From: Pseudomonadales bacterium
GTDB lineage: Bacteria; Pseudomonadota; Gammaproteobacteria; Pseudomonadales; Ketobacteraceae
Assembly (NCBI GenBank): GCA_020062665.1
Contig: JAGUVW010000035.1
Span: 62,001 to 126,000, forward strand
DNA: 64,000 bases
Direction: 5' to 3'
The position numbers and the translations under genes are program-made. The notes under the pieces are model-generated. The model saw nothing but the letters and a program-made list of their open reading frames with translations, made no database searches and was not told the DNA's origin. Below are positions 8,892 to 19,350 of the stretch, one piece after another. Every line of letters starts with the position of its first letter. Positions within the stretch are counted from its first letter, which is position 1.

Positions 8892-9947
8892 ATGTACAAA
8901 CAGTTGAAAACCCTGCTCCTCGCACCCGTCTTCATTGCCGCTCTTGCTGTTGTTGAGATCGCACATGCTGAAGAAAGAAAATCCTTCAGTGTGTGTTGGT
9001 CTATTTATGTGGGCTGGATGCCTTGGGATTACGGCGCACAACAGGGCATCGTGAAAAAATGGGCAGACAAATACGGCATTTCCATCGACGTCGTGCAGAT
9101 CAACGATTACGTCGAATCCATCAATCAGTACACCGCCGGAAAATACGATGGCTGCACCATGACCAACATGGATGCGCTGACGATTCCCGCTGCCGGCGGT
9201 GTTGATTCCACCGCACTGATCGTGGGTGACTTTTCCAACGGCAACGATGGCGTCGTCCTCAAAGGCAAAAAATCCCTCGCCGATATCAAAGGCCAGAACG
9301 TCAATCTGGTGGAACTGAGCGTGTCCCACTATCTGCTGGCGCGCGGGCTGGAAAGCGTAGGGCTGAGCGAGAAAGATCTGAAAGTAGTGAACACCTCCGA
9401 CGCCGACATGGTAGCCGCCTACACCACCAAGGACGTCACCGCCGTGGTGACCTGGAACCCGCTGCTGTCAGAAATCACAGCGATGCCCGACAGCACCAAG
9501 GTGTTCGATTCCTCGCAAATTCCAGGCGAAATCATCGACCTGATGGTGGTGAACACCGAGGTGCTTTCCGCCAATCCGAAATTCGGCAAGGCGTTGGCCG
9601 GTGCCTGGTATGAAATCATGGGCGTGATGCAGAAAGACAAGGCCGCGCGGGAATTCATGGGCAAGGCATCGGGCACCGATCTGGCGGGCTTCGATGCGCA
9701 GCTGGCGTCCACCAAGATGTTCTACAGCCCCGCCGACGCGGTAACGTTCACCACCAGCCCGCAACTGAAAACCACCATGGAATATGTCGCGAAATTTTCC
9801 TTCGATCACGGTCTGCTGGGTGAAGGTGCGTCCGGCGCCGGCTTTATCGGCATTGAGACACCGGCAGGCATTTTTGGCAACAGCAAGAACGTGAAGCTGC
9901 GTTTCGACCCCACCTACATGCAAATGGCGGCCGACGGCAAGCTGTAA
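8892..9947 (+). CDS. ABC transporter substrate-binding protein, guanidine operon type
   Basis: A 351-residue periplasmic protein with signal peptide (LLLAPVFIAALAVVEIAHA). It belongs to the NMT1/SsuA-like binding-protein fold and looks like the family formerly named putative urea ABC transporter substrate-binding protein, which always sits with UAAP genes. It begins VCWSIYVGWMPWDYG and ends in a family-typical tail (KLRFDPTYMQMAADGKL). Position directly after a guanidine riboswitch argues that guanidine or a derivative is the ligand. Start ATG 8892 has GGAG about 8 bases upstream. Confidence 0.9.
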   Translation: MYKQLKTLLLAPVFIAALAVVEIAHAEERKSFSVCWSIYVGWMPWDYGAQQGIVKKWADKYGISIDVVQINDYVESINQYTAGKYDGCTMTNMDALTIPAAGGVDSTALIVGDFSNGNDGVVLKGKKSLADIKGQNVNLVELSVSHYLLARGLESVGLSEKDLKVVNTSDADMVAAYTTKDVTAVVTWNPLLSEITAMPDSTKVFDSSQIPGEIIDLMVVNTEVLSANPKFGKALAGAWYEIMGVMQKDKAAREFMGKASGTDLAGFDAQLASTKMFYSPADAVTFTTSPQLKTTMEYVAKFSFDHGLLGEGASGAGFIGIETPAGIFGNSKNVKLRFDPTYMQMAADGKL

Positions 9948-9954
9948 ACACGCC

Positions 9955-9982
9955 GGCGGGTGTCTTGCAGCACCCGCCTTTC
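9955..9982 (+). terminator. Intercistronic stem-loop between binding protein and permease
   Basis: GGCGGGTG (9955-9962) and CACCCGCC (9971-9978) form a perfect 8-bp stem with an 8-base loop, followed by only TTTC. Stem-loops at this place in ABC operons usually protect the binding-protein mRNA and lower expression of the membrane components, rather than ending transcription fully. Confidence 0.6.
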
Positions 9983-10002
9983 AACCCTGCTGTGGATTGC
10001 CC

Positions 10003-10839
10003 ATGAAAAAGTTCATCAACCTGCATCCCAATAAATCCGCCCGCTGGTTTCTGGGGATCCTGCCTTTTGCGCTGCTGCTAGTGCTGTATCTGACAGCCTC
10101 TGGCGCACGGCTGGCAGAGAATCCCAACGACAAACTGCTGCCGGCCTTCACCACCATCGGTGAATCCGTGTACCGGCTGGCGTTCGAAGCCAACAAGCGC
10201 AGCGGCGAGATCCTGCTGTGGGGTGATACCGCCAGCAGTCTGAGCCGGCTGGCCTGGGGCGTAGGTGTGAGCGCATTGGCAGGGCTGGTGTTCGGCGTGC
10301 TGAACGGCGCGATTCCTTACGTGCGCGCCAATCTGTCGCCGCTGGTGACGTTTCTGTCGCTGATTCCGCCGATGGCAATTCTGCCAATTCTGTTTATCGT
10401 GTTCGGGCTGGGCGAGTTGTCGCAGGTGATGCTGATCGTCATCGGCATCACGCCGTTTCTGATCCGCGATCTGCAGCAGCGGGTGCTGGAAATTCCAGCC
10501 GAACAGATCATCAAGGCGCAAACCCTGGGTGCCTCCACCTGGCAGATCATGCTGCGGGTGATTCTGCCGCAGGTGTTGCCACGCCTGATCGATGCGGTGC
10601 GCTTGTCGCTGGGTTCTGCCTGGCTATTTTTGATTGCAGCGGAAGCGATTGCCTCCACCGACGGCCTCGGCTACCGGATTTTTTTGGTGCGCCGCTATCT
10701 GTCGATGGATGTAATTTTGCCTTACGTGGTGTGGATCACCCTGCTGGCATTTCTGATCGACTTTGCCCTGCGCAAAATATCCCTGTGGAGCTTTCCCTGG
10801 TTCCACACCCAGACCGCCAGCAACGGAAAGCCCGCATGA
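10003..10839 (+). CDS. ABC transporter permease, guanidine operon
   Basis: A 278-residue inner-membrane permease of the SsuC/TauC-like (binding-protein-dependent) type with about six membrane segments. The cytoplasmic coupling loop is EQIIKAQTLGASTWQIMLRV (the EAA motif). I use the ATG at 10003 with TGTGGA upstream; a TTG at 9997 is possible but weaker. Its stop overlaps the ATPase start in ATGA, so the two transporter parts are coupled. Partner of the upstream binding protein in guanidine or related uptake. Confidence 0.9.
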   Translation: MKKFINLHPNKSARWFLGILPFALLLVLYLTASGARLAENPNDKLLPAFTTIGESVYRLAFEANKRSGEILLWGDTASSLSRLAWGVGVSALAGLVFGVLNGAIPYVRANLSPLVTFLSLIPPMAILPILFIVFGLGELSQVMLIVIGITPFLIRDLQQRVLEIPAEQIIKAQTLGASTWQIMLRVILPQVLPRLIDAVRLSLGSAWLFLIAAEAIASTDGLGYRIFLVRRYLSMDVILPYVVWITLLAFLIDFALRKISLWSFPWFHTQTASNGKPA

Positions 10840-11639
10840 GCTACATTCAGATCCAGAATGTGTGGAAGGAATACGGCGACCAGATCGTGCTGGAACGCAT
10901 CAATGCTCAGGTGAAAAAAGGCGATTTCATCACCATCGTCGGCGCGTCCGGTTGCGGCAAAACCACATTTCTGAAAATGCTGCTGGGAACGGAATCGCCG
11001 TCGCGCGGAGCCATTCTGCTGGAAGGCCAACCGATTCCCGCCGAACCGAGCGAGCAGCGTGGCATTGTGTTCCAGCGCTATTCCGTGTTTCCTCACATGA
11101 CCGTGTTGAAGAACGTAATGCTGGCGCGCGAACTGGAACGCAGCCCGCTGCTGGGCAAACTGTTCGGCCGTGCCCGCCGCCAGGTGCAGGAAGAAGCCAC
11201 CGACCTGCTGCTGCGGGTGGGCCTGGGTCACGCCTTGAAAAAATATCCGCACGAACTTTCTGGCGGCATGCAGCAACGACTGGCTCTGGCGCAGTCGCTG
11301 ATTCGCAAACCGGCCATACTGTTGCTGGACGAACCGTTCGGCGCACTGGATCCCGGTATTCGCGCCGACATGCACGGCCTGGTGCTGGATCTGTGGAAGC
11401 AGCATCAGCTCACCATTTTCATGATCACCCACGATCTGAAGGAAGGTTTCTCCCTCGGCACGCGGTTGTGGGTGTTCGACAAAGTGCGACTTGATCCGCA
11501 GGCACCCAACGCCTTTGGCGCGCGCGTCACCTACGATATTCCCGTGGGCCAGGCGGATCGTTCCCTGTACCAGAAAATCGACCGGCAACTGGAAGCACAG
11601 CCGTTGCGATTCGAGCTACCCCAAGGAGTCCTGCCATGA
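10836..11639 (+). CDS. ABC transporter ATP-binding protein, guanidine operon
   Basis: A 267-residue ATPase of the SsuB/TauB/NrtD group. Walker A is GASGCGKTT, the Q loop lies in GIVFQRYSVFPHMTV, the signature is LSGGMQQRLALAQ, Walker B is ILLLDEPFGALD, and the switch histidine is in MITHD. The start is the ATG at 10836 inside the permease stop; the frame stays open upstream but only through permease sequence. The C-terminal extension after about residue 215 is typical of the guanidine-linked ATPases. It overlaps the next gene by ATGA. Confidence 0.92.
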   Translation: MSYIQIQNVWKEYGDQIVLERINAQVKKGDFITIVGASGCGKTTFLKMLLGTESPSRGAILLEGQPIPAEPSEQRGIVFQRYSVFPHMTVLKNVMLARELERSPLLGKLFGRARRQVQEEATDLLLRVGLGHALKKYPHELSGGMQQRLALAQSLIRKPAILLLDEPFGALDPGIRADMHGLVLDLWKQHQLTIFMITHDLKEGFSLGTRLWVFDKVRLDPQAPNAFGARVTYDIPVGQADRSLYQKIDRQLEAQPLRFELPQGVLP

Positions 11640-12355
11640 GCGAACCCCTGTATCAATACACGTTGCCTGGCGCCGCCCACTGGTCGCTGCGGATGCGGCG
11701 CGGCACGATTCTGAAACTGACGGATGTGGAAGGTGGCGCCAATCTGGCGATGCTGTTCTACAACCCGGAAGATCTGCTGGAGCGCTACAACGCACCGGAC
11801 ACGCTGAAGTGCCAACACACGTTCAAGCTCAGCAAGGGCAATTGTCTGTATTCGGACATGGGACGGATTTTCTGTTCCATCATCGACGACAGTCACGGCT
11901 GGCACGAGACGGTGTGCGGCAACAGTACGCGCAAAATGGTGAACGAGCGCTGGGGCGCGCACTCCTATCAGGATTATCGCAACGACTGGCAACTGAACGG
12001 CCACGACAGTTTTTTGGTGGAGCTGGCGAAGTATGGCATGGGTGAAAAGGACATGGCGGCCAATCTGAATTTCTTCAGCCAGGTGGTGGTGGATGATGCG
12101 GGCAATCTGGCGCTGGATGCTGCCGGTGCGAAACCTGGCGCCAGTGTGAGTCTGCGCTTTGAGATGGATACGCTGGTGATCATGCACAGTTGTCCGCATC
12201 CGCTGAACCATGCCGCCACATTCCCGCGCCATCCCGTGAATTGCGAGATCCTGCTGGCCGAGCCGGTGGGGGAAGATGATTTCTGTCGCAATTTCCGCCC
12301 GGAGAATCGGCGTGGTTTCGAGAACAACCGTCTGTACCATCTGGGTGTGCGGTGA
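11636..12355 (+). CDS. DUF1989 protein UAAP1 (carboxyguanidine deiminase subunit)
   Basis: A 239-residue DUF1989 protein of the urea-amidolyase-associated protein 1 type. Published work on this family showed that the UAAP1/UAAP2 pair (CgdAB) deiminates carboxyguanidine to allophanate, linking guanidine carboxylase to allophanate hydrolase. Cysteine- and histidine-containing segments suited to a metal or active site include [11 protein letters not shown] and HSCPHPLNH. It is coupled to the ATPase upstream (ATGA) and lies 10 bases before its partner. Which of the two published symbols applies I did not decide. Confidence 0.92.
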   Translation: MSEPLYQYTLPGAAHWSLRMRRGTILKLTDVEGGANLAMLFYNPEDLLERYNAPDTLKCQHTFKLSKGNCLYSDMGRIFCSIIDDSHGWHETVCGNSTRKMVNERWGAHSYQDYRNDWQLNGHDSFLVELAKYGMGEKDMAANLNFFSQVVVDDAGNLALDAAGAKPGASVSLRFEMDTLVIMHSCPHPLNHAATFPRHPVNCEILLAEPVGEDDFCRNFRPENRRGFENNRLYHLGVR

Positions 12356-12365
12356 GGAGTGCGGC

Positions 12366-13004
12366 ATGATCAAGGTCAGTGAGCTGGATGTGAAGAACGC
12401 CGTGCACAAAGAGGTGGTTCCCGCCGGAGATTATTGGATGCACAAGCTCAAGCATGGGCAGACGCTGCGCATCCTGGATCTGGAGGGCAATCAAGCGGCA
12501 GATACATTATTTTATTCCGCGAAAGATCCGGCGGAGCGTTACAGCGCGATGGATACGATTCGCGAGCAGGGCAATGTGTATCTGACGGCGGGCACAAAGC
12601 TGTTGTCAAATCGTGGCAACGTGATGCTGGAGATTACCGCTGACACCTGTGGCCGGCATGACACACTGGGTGGCGCCTGCGCGACGGAGAGCAACACAGT
12701 GCGCTATGCACTGGAAAAGCGTTGCATGCATGCCTGCCGTGACAGCTATCTGTTGGCGGTGGCGCAGAATGAAAAGTTCGGCATGACGAAGCGGGATATT
12801 ACCCACAACATCAATTTCTTTATGAATGTGCCGGTGACGGCGGATGGTGGGCTGACGTTTGCGGATGGGATTTCGGCGCCGGGGAAATATGTGGAAATGA
12901 AGGCGATGATGGATGTGATTGTGCTGATTTCGAATTGTCCGCAGTTGAATAATCCGTGCAATGGGTATAACCCGACGCCGATTGAAGTGATTATCTGGAA
13001 TTGA
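12366..13004 (+). CDS. DUF1989 protein UAAP2 (carboxyguanidine deiminase subunit)
   Basis: A 212-residue DUF1989 paralogue of the preceding gene. The ATG at 12366 has a strong GAGGAG at 12354-12359; the longer frame runs back into UAAP1 and is not used. Shared family features are the [14 protein letters not shown] segment near the N-terminus, [13 protein letters not shown], and the C-terminal [19 protein letters not shown]. Together with UAAP1 it is expected to form the heteromeric carboxyguanidine deiminase acting between guanidine carboxylation and allophanate cleavage. Confidence 0.92.
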   Translation: MIKVSELDVKNAVHKEVVPAGDYWMHKLKHGQTLRILDLEGNQAADTLFYSAKDPAERYSAMDTIREQGNVYLTAGTKLLSNRGNVMLEITADTCGRHDTLGGACATESNTVRYALEKRCMHACRDSYLLAVAQNEKFGMTKRDITHNINFFMNVPVTADGGLTFADGISAPGKYVEMKAMMDVIVLISNCPQLNNPCNGYNPTPIEVIIWN

Positions 13005-13040
13005 TCAATTCAGGGCTTGGATTCTACGTAGTCCGCTCCA

Positions 13041-13144
13041 GTCCGGAAAGCATTTGGATTCCGGACACGCCGTGAATCCTTCCCTGGAAGCTGCTCCGCG
13101 ACATCCCTGTCGCAGAGCGTCCGGAATCCAAATGCTTTCCGGAC
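13041..13144. repeat. Perfect 26-bp inverted repeat with nested hairpins inside the guanidine operon
   Basis: The arms are 13041-13066 and 13119-13144, each 26 bases (begin GTCCGGAA, end TTCCGGAC), exactly complementary, with 52 bases between. Within the loop GCGACA-tccc-TGTCGC and CTTCC-ct-GGAAG form further hairpins, giving a clover-like fold. This looks like a REP- or MITE-like palindromic intergenic element lodged between UAAP2 and the carboxylase gene. No second copy was noticed in the window. Confidence 0.75.
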
Positions 13145-13239
13145 TTACGCTGCTCTGAATCTTCGACCCTCCACCCTGGACGGCCCCGGTGGAAAAAATG
13201 TCAAGCGGGACGACCCGCACCGAACACAGGCATACGACG

Positions 13240-16200
13240 ATGTTCAATAAAGTCCTGATCGCCAATCGTGGCGCCATTGCAGTTCGCATCATCCGCACGC
13301 TGAAGAAAATGGGCGTGAAATCCGTTGCTGTGTACTCCGAAGCCGATGCGGACTCCCTTCACGTTGCACACGCGGACGAGGCATACTGCCTCGGCACTGG
13401 CCCCGCCAGTGACACCTATCTGAATCAGGAAAAGCTGTTCGCTATCATCCAGCAGGCAGGCGTGGATGCGGTGCATCCTGGCTATGGTTTCCTGAGTGAG
13501 AACCCCGCTTTTGTCAGCGCTTGCGAAAAACACGGCGTGGCCTTCATCGGCCCCACCATCGCCCAGATGGAAGCATTCGGCCTCAAACACACAGCGCGGG
13601 AACTGGCGCGGCAGAACAACGTGCCGCTGTTGCCCGGCACTAATCTGCTGACCTCGCTCGAAGAAGCACTGCAAGCCGCAGGCAGCATTGGCTACCCAGT
13701 GATACTGAAAAGCACCGCCGGTGGCGGCGGCATCGGCATGCAGATGTGCACGGATGCAGACACACTCAGAAAAGCCTTTGACACGGTCAAGCGCCTGAGC
13801 GCCAACAACTTCGCCAACGATGGCGTGTTCATCGAGAAGTACATCGAACACGCCCGTCACATCGAGGTGCAGATTTCGGTGATGGCAACGGTGATGCGAT
13901 CGCCCTGGGCGAGCGCGACTGTTCCGCGCAGCGGCGCCACCAAAAGGTGATCGAGGAGACACCGGCTCCCAATATTCCTGACGGTGTGCGCGCTCAACTG
14001 CACGCCACCGCCGAGCGCATCATGAAGGCAGTGAATTATCGCAACGCTGGCACGGTGGAGTTCATTTACGACCAGAAGGATCACCGCTTCTATTTTCTGG
14101 AAGTGAATACGCGCCTGCAGGTAGAACATGGCGTCACTGAAATGGTGTACGGCGTGGATCTGGTGGAGTGGATGGTGCGATTGGCAGCAGGGCAGTTGCA
14201 GTCGCTGCGCAATCTGGCGCTGAACCTGAAAGCCAATGGCCATGCGATTCAGGCCCGCGTGTATGCGGAAGATCCGAACAAGGACTTCCAGCCCTGCGCC
14301 GGCCTGCTCACCGCAGTGCGTTTTCCCGCGACATCCACCGCCACACTGCGCATCGATCATTGGGTGGAGTCTGGCATTACCGTGTCGCCGTTTTTCGATC
14401 CCATGCTGGCAAAGGTGATTGTCCACGCCAACGACCGCGACAGCGCGATCCGCGCGCTGGATCAGGCACTGTCTGAAACTGTGCTGGAAGGCATCGAAAC
14501 CAACAAGGACTACGTGCGCGAAATCCTGTACACGGACACCATGCAGAAAGGCGGCATGTTTACCCGCTTCCTGAATTCGTTCCGCTATTCGCCCAGCACC
14601 ATCGACATCATCACACCGGGCACACAGACCACCGTGCAGGATTATCCCGGCCGCGTCGGCTACTGGAATATCGGTGTGCCGCCGTCCGGGCCATTCGACA
14701 ATCTGGCGTTTCGTCTGGGCAATCGTCTGCTGGGGAACGATGATCATTGCGCGGGGCTCGAAATCACCTTGAACGGCCCTACCCTGCGTTTCAATTGCGA
14801 CACTCATATCGTGCTGACCGGTGCTGTGCTGCACGCAACACTGGATGGCACTGCGCTCGCATTCAACAAGACACAGGCAGTGAAAGCCGGGCAGACACTC
14901 TATCTGGGCAAGGTGAACGGCGCCGGTGCGCGCAGCTATCTTTGTGTCGCAGGCGGTATTCAGTGCGAACCCTATCTGGGCTCCAAATCCACCTTTACGC
15001 TGGGCCAGTTCGGTGGTCATGGCGGGCGCGCGCTGCGCACCGGTGACGTGCTGCATCTGGCGGCGCCGTTCAAAGCGGTGACACCCGCAACATTGCCCAA
15101 GAGCACCGTGCCACCGATCAGCAGCGAGTGGGAATTGCGTGTGATCTACGGTCCCCATGGTGCGCCAGATTTTTTCACGCCGCAGGATATCGACACGTTT
15201 TTTGCCACCGCCTGGGAAGTGCATTACAACTCCAGCCGTACCGGTATCCGCCTGGTGGGGCCAAAGCCGCAATGGGCACGCACCGACGGCGGCGAGGCGG
15301 GCATGCACCCATCGAATATTCACGACAACGCCTACGCCATCGGCACCATCGATTTCACTGGCGACATGCCGGTGATTCTGGGGCCCGATGGCCCATCACT
15401 GGGTGGCTTTGTCTGCCCGGCCACGGTGATTACTGCGGATCTGTGGAAGCTCGGCCAACTCAAAGCCGGCGACAAGGTGCGTTTCATTCCGGTGGATCTG
15501 CCAACGGCCAACGCGCTGGAGCGGGCGCAGCAGCACTGGATTGCCGATCTGCAAATTCCATCTGTGGATGTTTCCACGTTTGAACCCAAAACGCCGATCC
15601 TGCATCGCATCGATGCGGCGGACAACGGCGTGCAGGTAGTCTACCGCCCTTCTGGCGATCACTACTTGCTGGTGGAGTACGGCCCGCTGGTGCTCGATAT
15701 CCGGCTGCGCTTCCGAGCCCACGCACTGATGCTGTGGCTGCAGCAACAGAGCATTGCCGGGGTGCGAGAACTGACCCCCGGCATCCGCTCCCTGCAGATT
15801 CATTACGACAGCCTGACTCTGTCCACCGATCAGTTATTGAGAATCCTGGTCGACGCGGAGCAGCAACTGCAGAACATCGATGAGCTGGAAGTGCCATCCC
15901 GTATCGTGCATCTGCCGTTGAGCTGGGATGACGCCGCCTGCCGCCTCGCCATCGAAAAATACATGCAGTCGGTGCGCAAGGACGCGCCCTGGTGCCCCAG
16001 CAACATCGAATTCATCCGCCGCATCAACGGCCTTGCCAGCATCGATGACGTAAAGAAAATAGTTTTCGACGCCAGCTACGTGGTGATGGGTCTCGGCGAT
16101 GTGTACCTGGGCGCACCGGTGGCCACGCCGCTCGATCCGCGCCATCGCCTGGTCACCACCAAATACAATCCGGCGCGCACCTGGACAGCAGAAAACTCCG

Positions 16201-16844
16201 TGGGCATCGGCGGTTCCTATCTGTGCGTGTATGGCATGGAAGGCCCCGGCGGCTACCAGTTTGTCGGCCGCACGTTGCAGATGTGGAACCGCTTCAAGCA
16301 GACCAAAGCCTTCACCCAACCCTGGCTGCTGCGCTTCTTCGACCAGATCCGTTTCTACGAAGTGAGCGCAGACGAACTGTTGCAGATCCGCCAGGATTTT
16401 CCCAACGGCCGCTACGATATCCGCATAGAGGAAACCACCTTCAGCCTGCGCCAGTACGAGCAGTTCCTGCAGCAAAACCAGGGCAGCATCAGCACCTTCC
16501 TGCAGCAGCGCGACGCCGCCTTTCAACAGGAACTGCAGCGCTGGGTGGAGTCGGGGCAAATCAATTTCGAATCCGCCCAGGATCTGGCAAAGGACAGTGC
16601 CGACGAACACCAGCTGCCGGAAAATTGCATGGCCATCGAAAGTCACGTGGCGGGCAACATCTGGAAAATGCTGGTGCAGCCCGGCGATCGCATCAAGGCG
16701 GGGCAAACTGTCTGCATCCTGGAATCCATGAAAATGGAGATCGAAATCACCGCGCCGGCAGGCGGCACCGTGTATGCCATCAGCCGCAATGAAGGCCAGC
16801 AGGTGAACGCGGGACAAAGCCTGCTGATTCTGGAGGAAAACTGA
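13240..16844 (+). pseudogene. Guanidine (urea-type) carboxylase, biotin-dependent, frameshifted
   Basis: Order of domains: biotin carboxylase with ATP-grasp (MFNKVLIANRGAIAVRII; STAGGGGIGMQ), KipA/KipI-like carboxyltransferase domains (about 14600-16500), and a C-terminal biotinyl domain whose lysine codon is 16731-16733 in LESMKMEI. One base is missing at the T run 13874-13876: the first frame reads HIEVQI and then goes off, while the second frame resumes at once with GDGNGDAIALGERDCSAQRR. Adding one T gives exactly 1202 codons, the usual size. The break removes catalysis if real, but a homopolymer sequencing error is equally possible. Context (riboswitch, UAAP pair) supports guanidine rather than urea as substrate. 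Confidence 0.88.
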
Positions 16845-18671
16845 ATGTTGTCGCTGACACAAGTCGACATAACCATCGCCGGATTGTTGCAACACTACCG
16901 CAATGGCGATTTCACGCCCGCACAGCTGGTGGATACGCTGCTGGAAACTTACACGCAGCACGATGACAATCCAGTGTGGATTCGCCGGCTCAGCCGCGCG
17001 GAACTGCAACCTTATCTGCAGACACTGCAGAACAAGTCGCCGGATCAACTTCCCCTGTACGGCATTCCCTTTGCCATCAAGGACAATATTGATCTGGCTG
17101 GCATTCCGACTACCGCCGCCTGTGCAGCTTTCAGCTACACACCGGAACAATCCGCCAGCGTGGTGCAGCATCTGCTTGATGCGGGCGCCATTCCCATGGG
17201 CAAAACCAATCTGGACCAGTTCGCCACCGGCCTCGTCGGCGCACGCTCACCGGAGCCCTGGGGGCCGTGTCACAACGCATTCAACCAGGATTATATTTCC
17301 GGCGGCTCCAGCTCCGGTTCCGCACTCGCCGTTGCGCAAGGCTGGGTGAGTTTTTCACTCGGCACTGACACGGCCGGTTCCGGTCGCGTGCCCGCCGCGC
17401 TCAACAACATCATTGGGTTGAAGCCATCGAAAGGATTGCTCAGCACCACAGGCGTGGTACCCGCCTGCCGCAGTCTGGATTGCGTCAGTATATTCGCCCT
17501 CACCTGCCGCGACGCCAACACGGTGTTCGATGTTGCCGCGCGTCATGACAGCGCAGACAGCTACAGCCGCCCCAATCCCTATCACAACAGCAAGCGTTAT
17601 TTCGGCCCCACCGCACGCACGCCGGTGATCGGCATCCCGTCAGCAGAAGATCTGGAATTCTTTGGCGACGCCGATGCGGCGCAGCTGTTCGCGCAGGCGC
17701 TGGAAAAAGTGCGCGCACTGGGCTGGGAAACGCAAACCCTGTCACTGCGGCCCTTCATCCAAGCCGCCAAGCTGCTCTACCAAGGCCCGTGGGTGGCAGA
17801 GCGCACTCTGGCCACGCAATCCATTCTGGATTCGCAACCCGATGCTCTGCTGCCGGTGATCCGCACCATAGTGGAAGGCGGCAAACATCTGAACGCGCTG
17901 GACAGCTTTCGCGCCCAGTATCAGCTGCAAGCCTACATCCAGCAGGCGCGTCCGCTGCTGCAAAATGCCGATGCCATCCTCACGCCCACCATCGGCACCA
18001 CCTACACGCTGCAGGCCGTGCAGGCAGATCCCATCGCACTCAATTCCAATCTCGGCCACTACAACAACTTCATGAATCTGATGGATCTGGCGGCGGTGAC
18101 CGTGCCCACAGGATTTTTCTGTCACGGTTGCGGTTTTGGTGTCACCCTGTTTCATCATGCCTTCAGCGACAAGAAACTGCTGTCGCTGGCTGCGCAACTG
18201 CACGTTGCCGCCGCCGCAACACTGGGCGCGACCACGCAGCCAAACCCGGCAAACCCATTCACACTGAAAGCACCGGAAACACACCTGCCCGTTGTTGTCT
18301 GCGGCGCCCATCTCGAAGGCCTCGCGCTGCACTGGCAACTGGCCGAACGTGGTGCCATCAAACTTGCCAGCACCACAACAGCGCCGCACTATCGCATGTA
18401 TGCACTGGCGGGAGGCCCGCCGTTTCGCCCCGGCCTGATGCGGGAAGACAACGGCACTGCATTGCCGGTGGAAGTGTGGGCAGTGCCCCGTGAACACTTC
18501 GGTTCCTTTGTCGCGGAAATTCCAGCGCCGCTCGGCATCGGCAAAGTTCAACTTCACAACGGTGAATGGCTGCCAGGATTTATTTGTGAACCCTATGGTT
18601 TGCAGGGCGCCACCGACATTACCGATCTGGGTGGCTGGAAGGCTTATATGGCCAGTCTGCAACGCAACTGA
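16845..18671 (+). CDS. atzF: Allophanate hydrolase
   Basis: A 608-residue amidase-signature enzyme that hydrolyses allophanate to ammonium and CO2, the last step of guanidine assimilation here. The Ser-cisSer-Lys site is visible: lysine in YGIPFAIKDNIDLAG, cis-serine in ISGGSSSGSALAVA, and the nucleophile in DTAGSGRVPAAL. The C-terminal ~140 residues form the second domain typical of AtzF/DUR1 proteins (VCGAHLEGLALHWQLAERG). Its ATG directly follows the carboxylase stop codon, so translation is coupled. Confidence 0.95.
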   Translation: MLSLTQVDITIAGLLQHYRNGDFTPAQLVDTLLETYTQHDDNPVWIRRLSRAELQPYLQTLQNKSPDQLPLYGIPFAIKDNIDLAGIPTTAACAAFSYTPEQSASVVQHLLDAGAIPMGKTNLDQFATGLVGARSPEPWGPCHNAFNQDYISGGSSSGSALAVAQGWVSFSLGTDTAGSGRVPAALNNIIGLKPSKGLLSTTGVVPACRSLDCVSIFALTCRDANTVFDVAARHDSADSYSRPNPYHNSKRYFGPTARTPVIGIPSAEDLEFFGDADAAQLFAQALEKVRALGWETQTLSLRPFIQAAKLLYQGPWVAERTLATQSILDSQPDALLPVIRTIVEGGKHLNALDSFRAQYQLQAYIQQARPLLQNADAILTPTIGTTYTLQAVQADPIALNSNLGHYNNFMNLMDLAAVTVPTGFFCHGCGFGVTLFHHAFSDKKLLSLAAQLHVAAAATLGATTQPNPANPFTLKAPETHLPVVVCGAHLEGLALHWQLAERGAIKLASTTTAPHYRMYALAGGPPFRPGLMREDNGTALPVEVWAVPREHFGSFVAEIPAPLGIGKVQLHNGEWLPGFICEPYGLQGATDITDLGGWKAYMASLQRN

Positions 18672-18811
18672 TTTTTCTGATCATTTATTGACTTTCGCCA
18701 CTATTTCGCAAGGTTGGCTGACAAAATTCCTTGGAAAGTTCAATGTCTCCGCTTCATTATCAACTGGAGCAGTAAGGTCTAATGGAACGACGAGCGAACA
18801 GGGAGCGAACC

Positions 18812-19339
18812 ATGAGTTGGCTATCCAGCATTCTCGGCGGCAGCGCCGGCACCATCGTCAAGGAAGTAGGCACCATCGCCGACAAGTTTCATTTGAGTGG
18901 CGAAGAAAAACAGCAATTCAAACTGGAAATGGAAGCGCTGCTGCAGAAGCGTGACAGCGAACTGGAACAAACCCTGCGCAAGGAAATGGAAGCCAAGGAG
19001 CGGGTGCTGGTGGCAGAGCTCACTCAGGGCGACAACTACACCAAGCGCGCCCGTCCCACCGTGGTGTATTTTGGCCTGGGCCTGATCTTTCTCAACTACT
19101 GCCTGATTCCCGGCATTCAATTGCTGGGCGATGCCAAATCCCAATGTCCACCTAACAGCGATCCCGCGGTCTGCACCGTGGCTGGCGGCATCGAGCTGCC
19201 GGCGGAATTCTGGTGGGCCTGGGGTGGCATCGTGGGTACCTGGGCCATTGGCCGCTCGCTCGAAAAGGCCGGCGCCAATAACCGCATGGTGCGCACCATC
19301 ACCGGCTCACAAGCCCAATCCGAAGAGCCCGTCGGCTGA
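18812..19339 (+). CDS. Holin-like protein (3TM phage-holin superfamily type)
   Basis: A 175-residue protein: a charged N-terminal coiled region (about residues 25-70), then two or three hydrophobic segments (PTVVYFGLGLIFLNYCLIPG and the Trp-rich FWWAWGGIVGTWAIGRSLE). This matches the 3TM-type holin family found beside phage-like amidases. Start ATG 18812 has GGGAG 7 bases upstream. It is followed after 11 bases by an amidase gene, a holin/endolysin order. No other phage gene is near, so this seems a stand-alone lysis or cell-wall cassette. Confidence 0.7.
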   Translation: MSWLSSILGGSAGTIVKEVGTIADKFHLSGEEKQQFKLEMEALLQKRDSELEQTLRKEMEAKERVLVAELTQGDNYTKRARPTVVYFGLGLIFLNYCLIPGIQLLGDAKSQCPPNSDPAVCTVAGGIELPAEFWWAWGGIVGTWAIGRSLEKAGANNRMVRTITGSQAQSEEPVG

Positions 19340-19350
19340 GGGAGGTCACC

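Noticed and set aside
13240-13950. A separate short biotin carboxylase gene
   Set aside because: The translation after residue ~212 loses family similarity while the next frame continues it exactly; one frameshifted gene is simpler than two genes.
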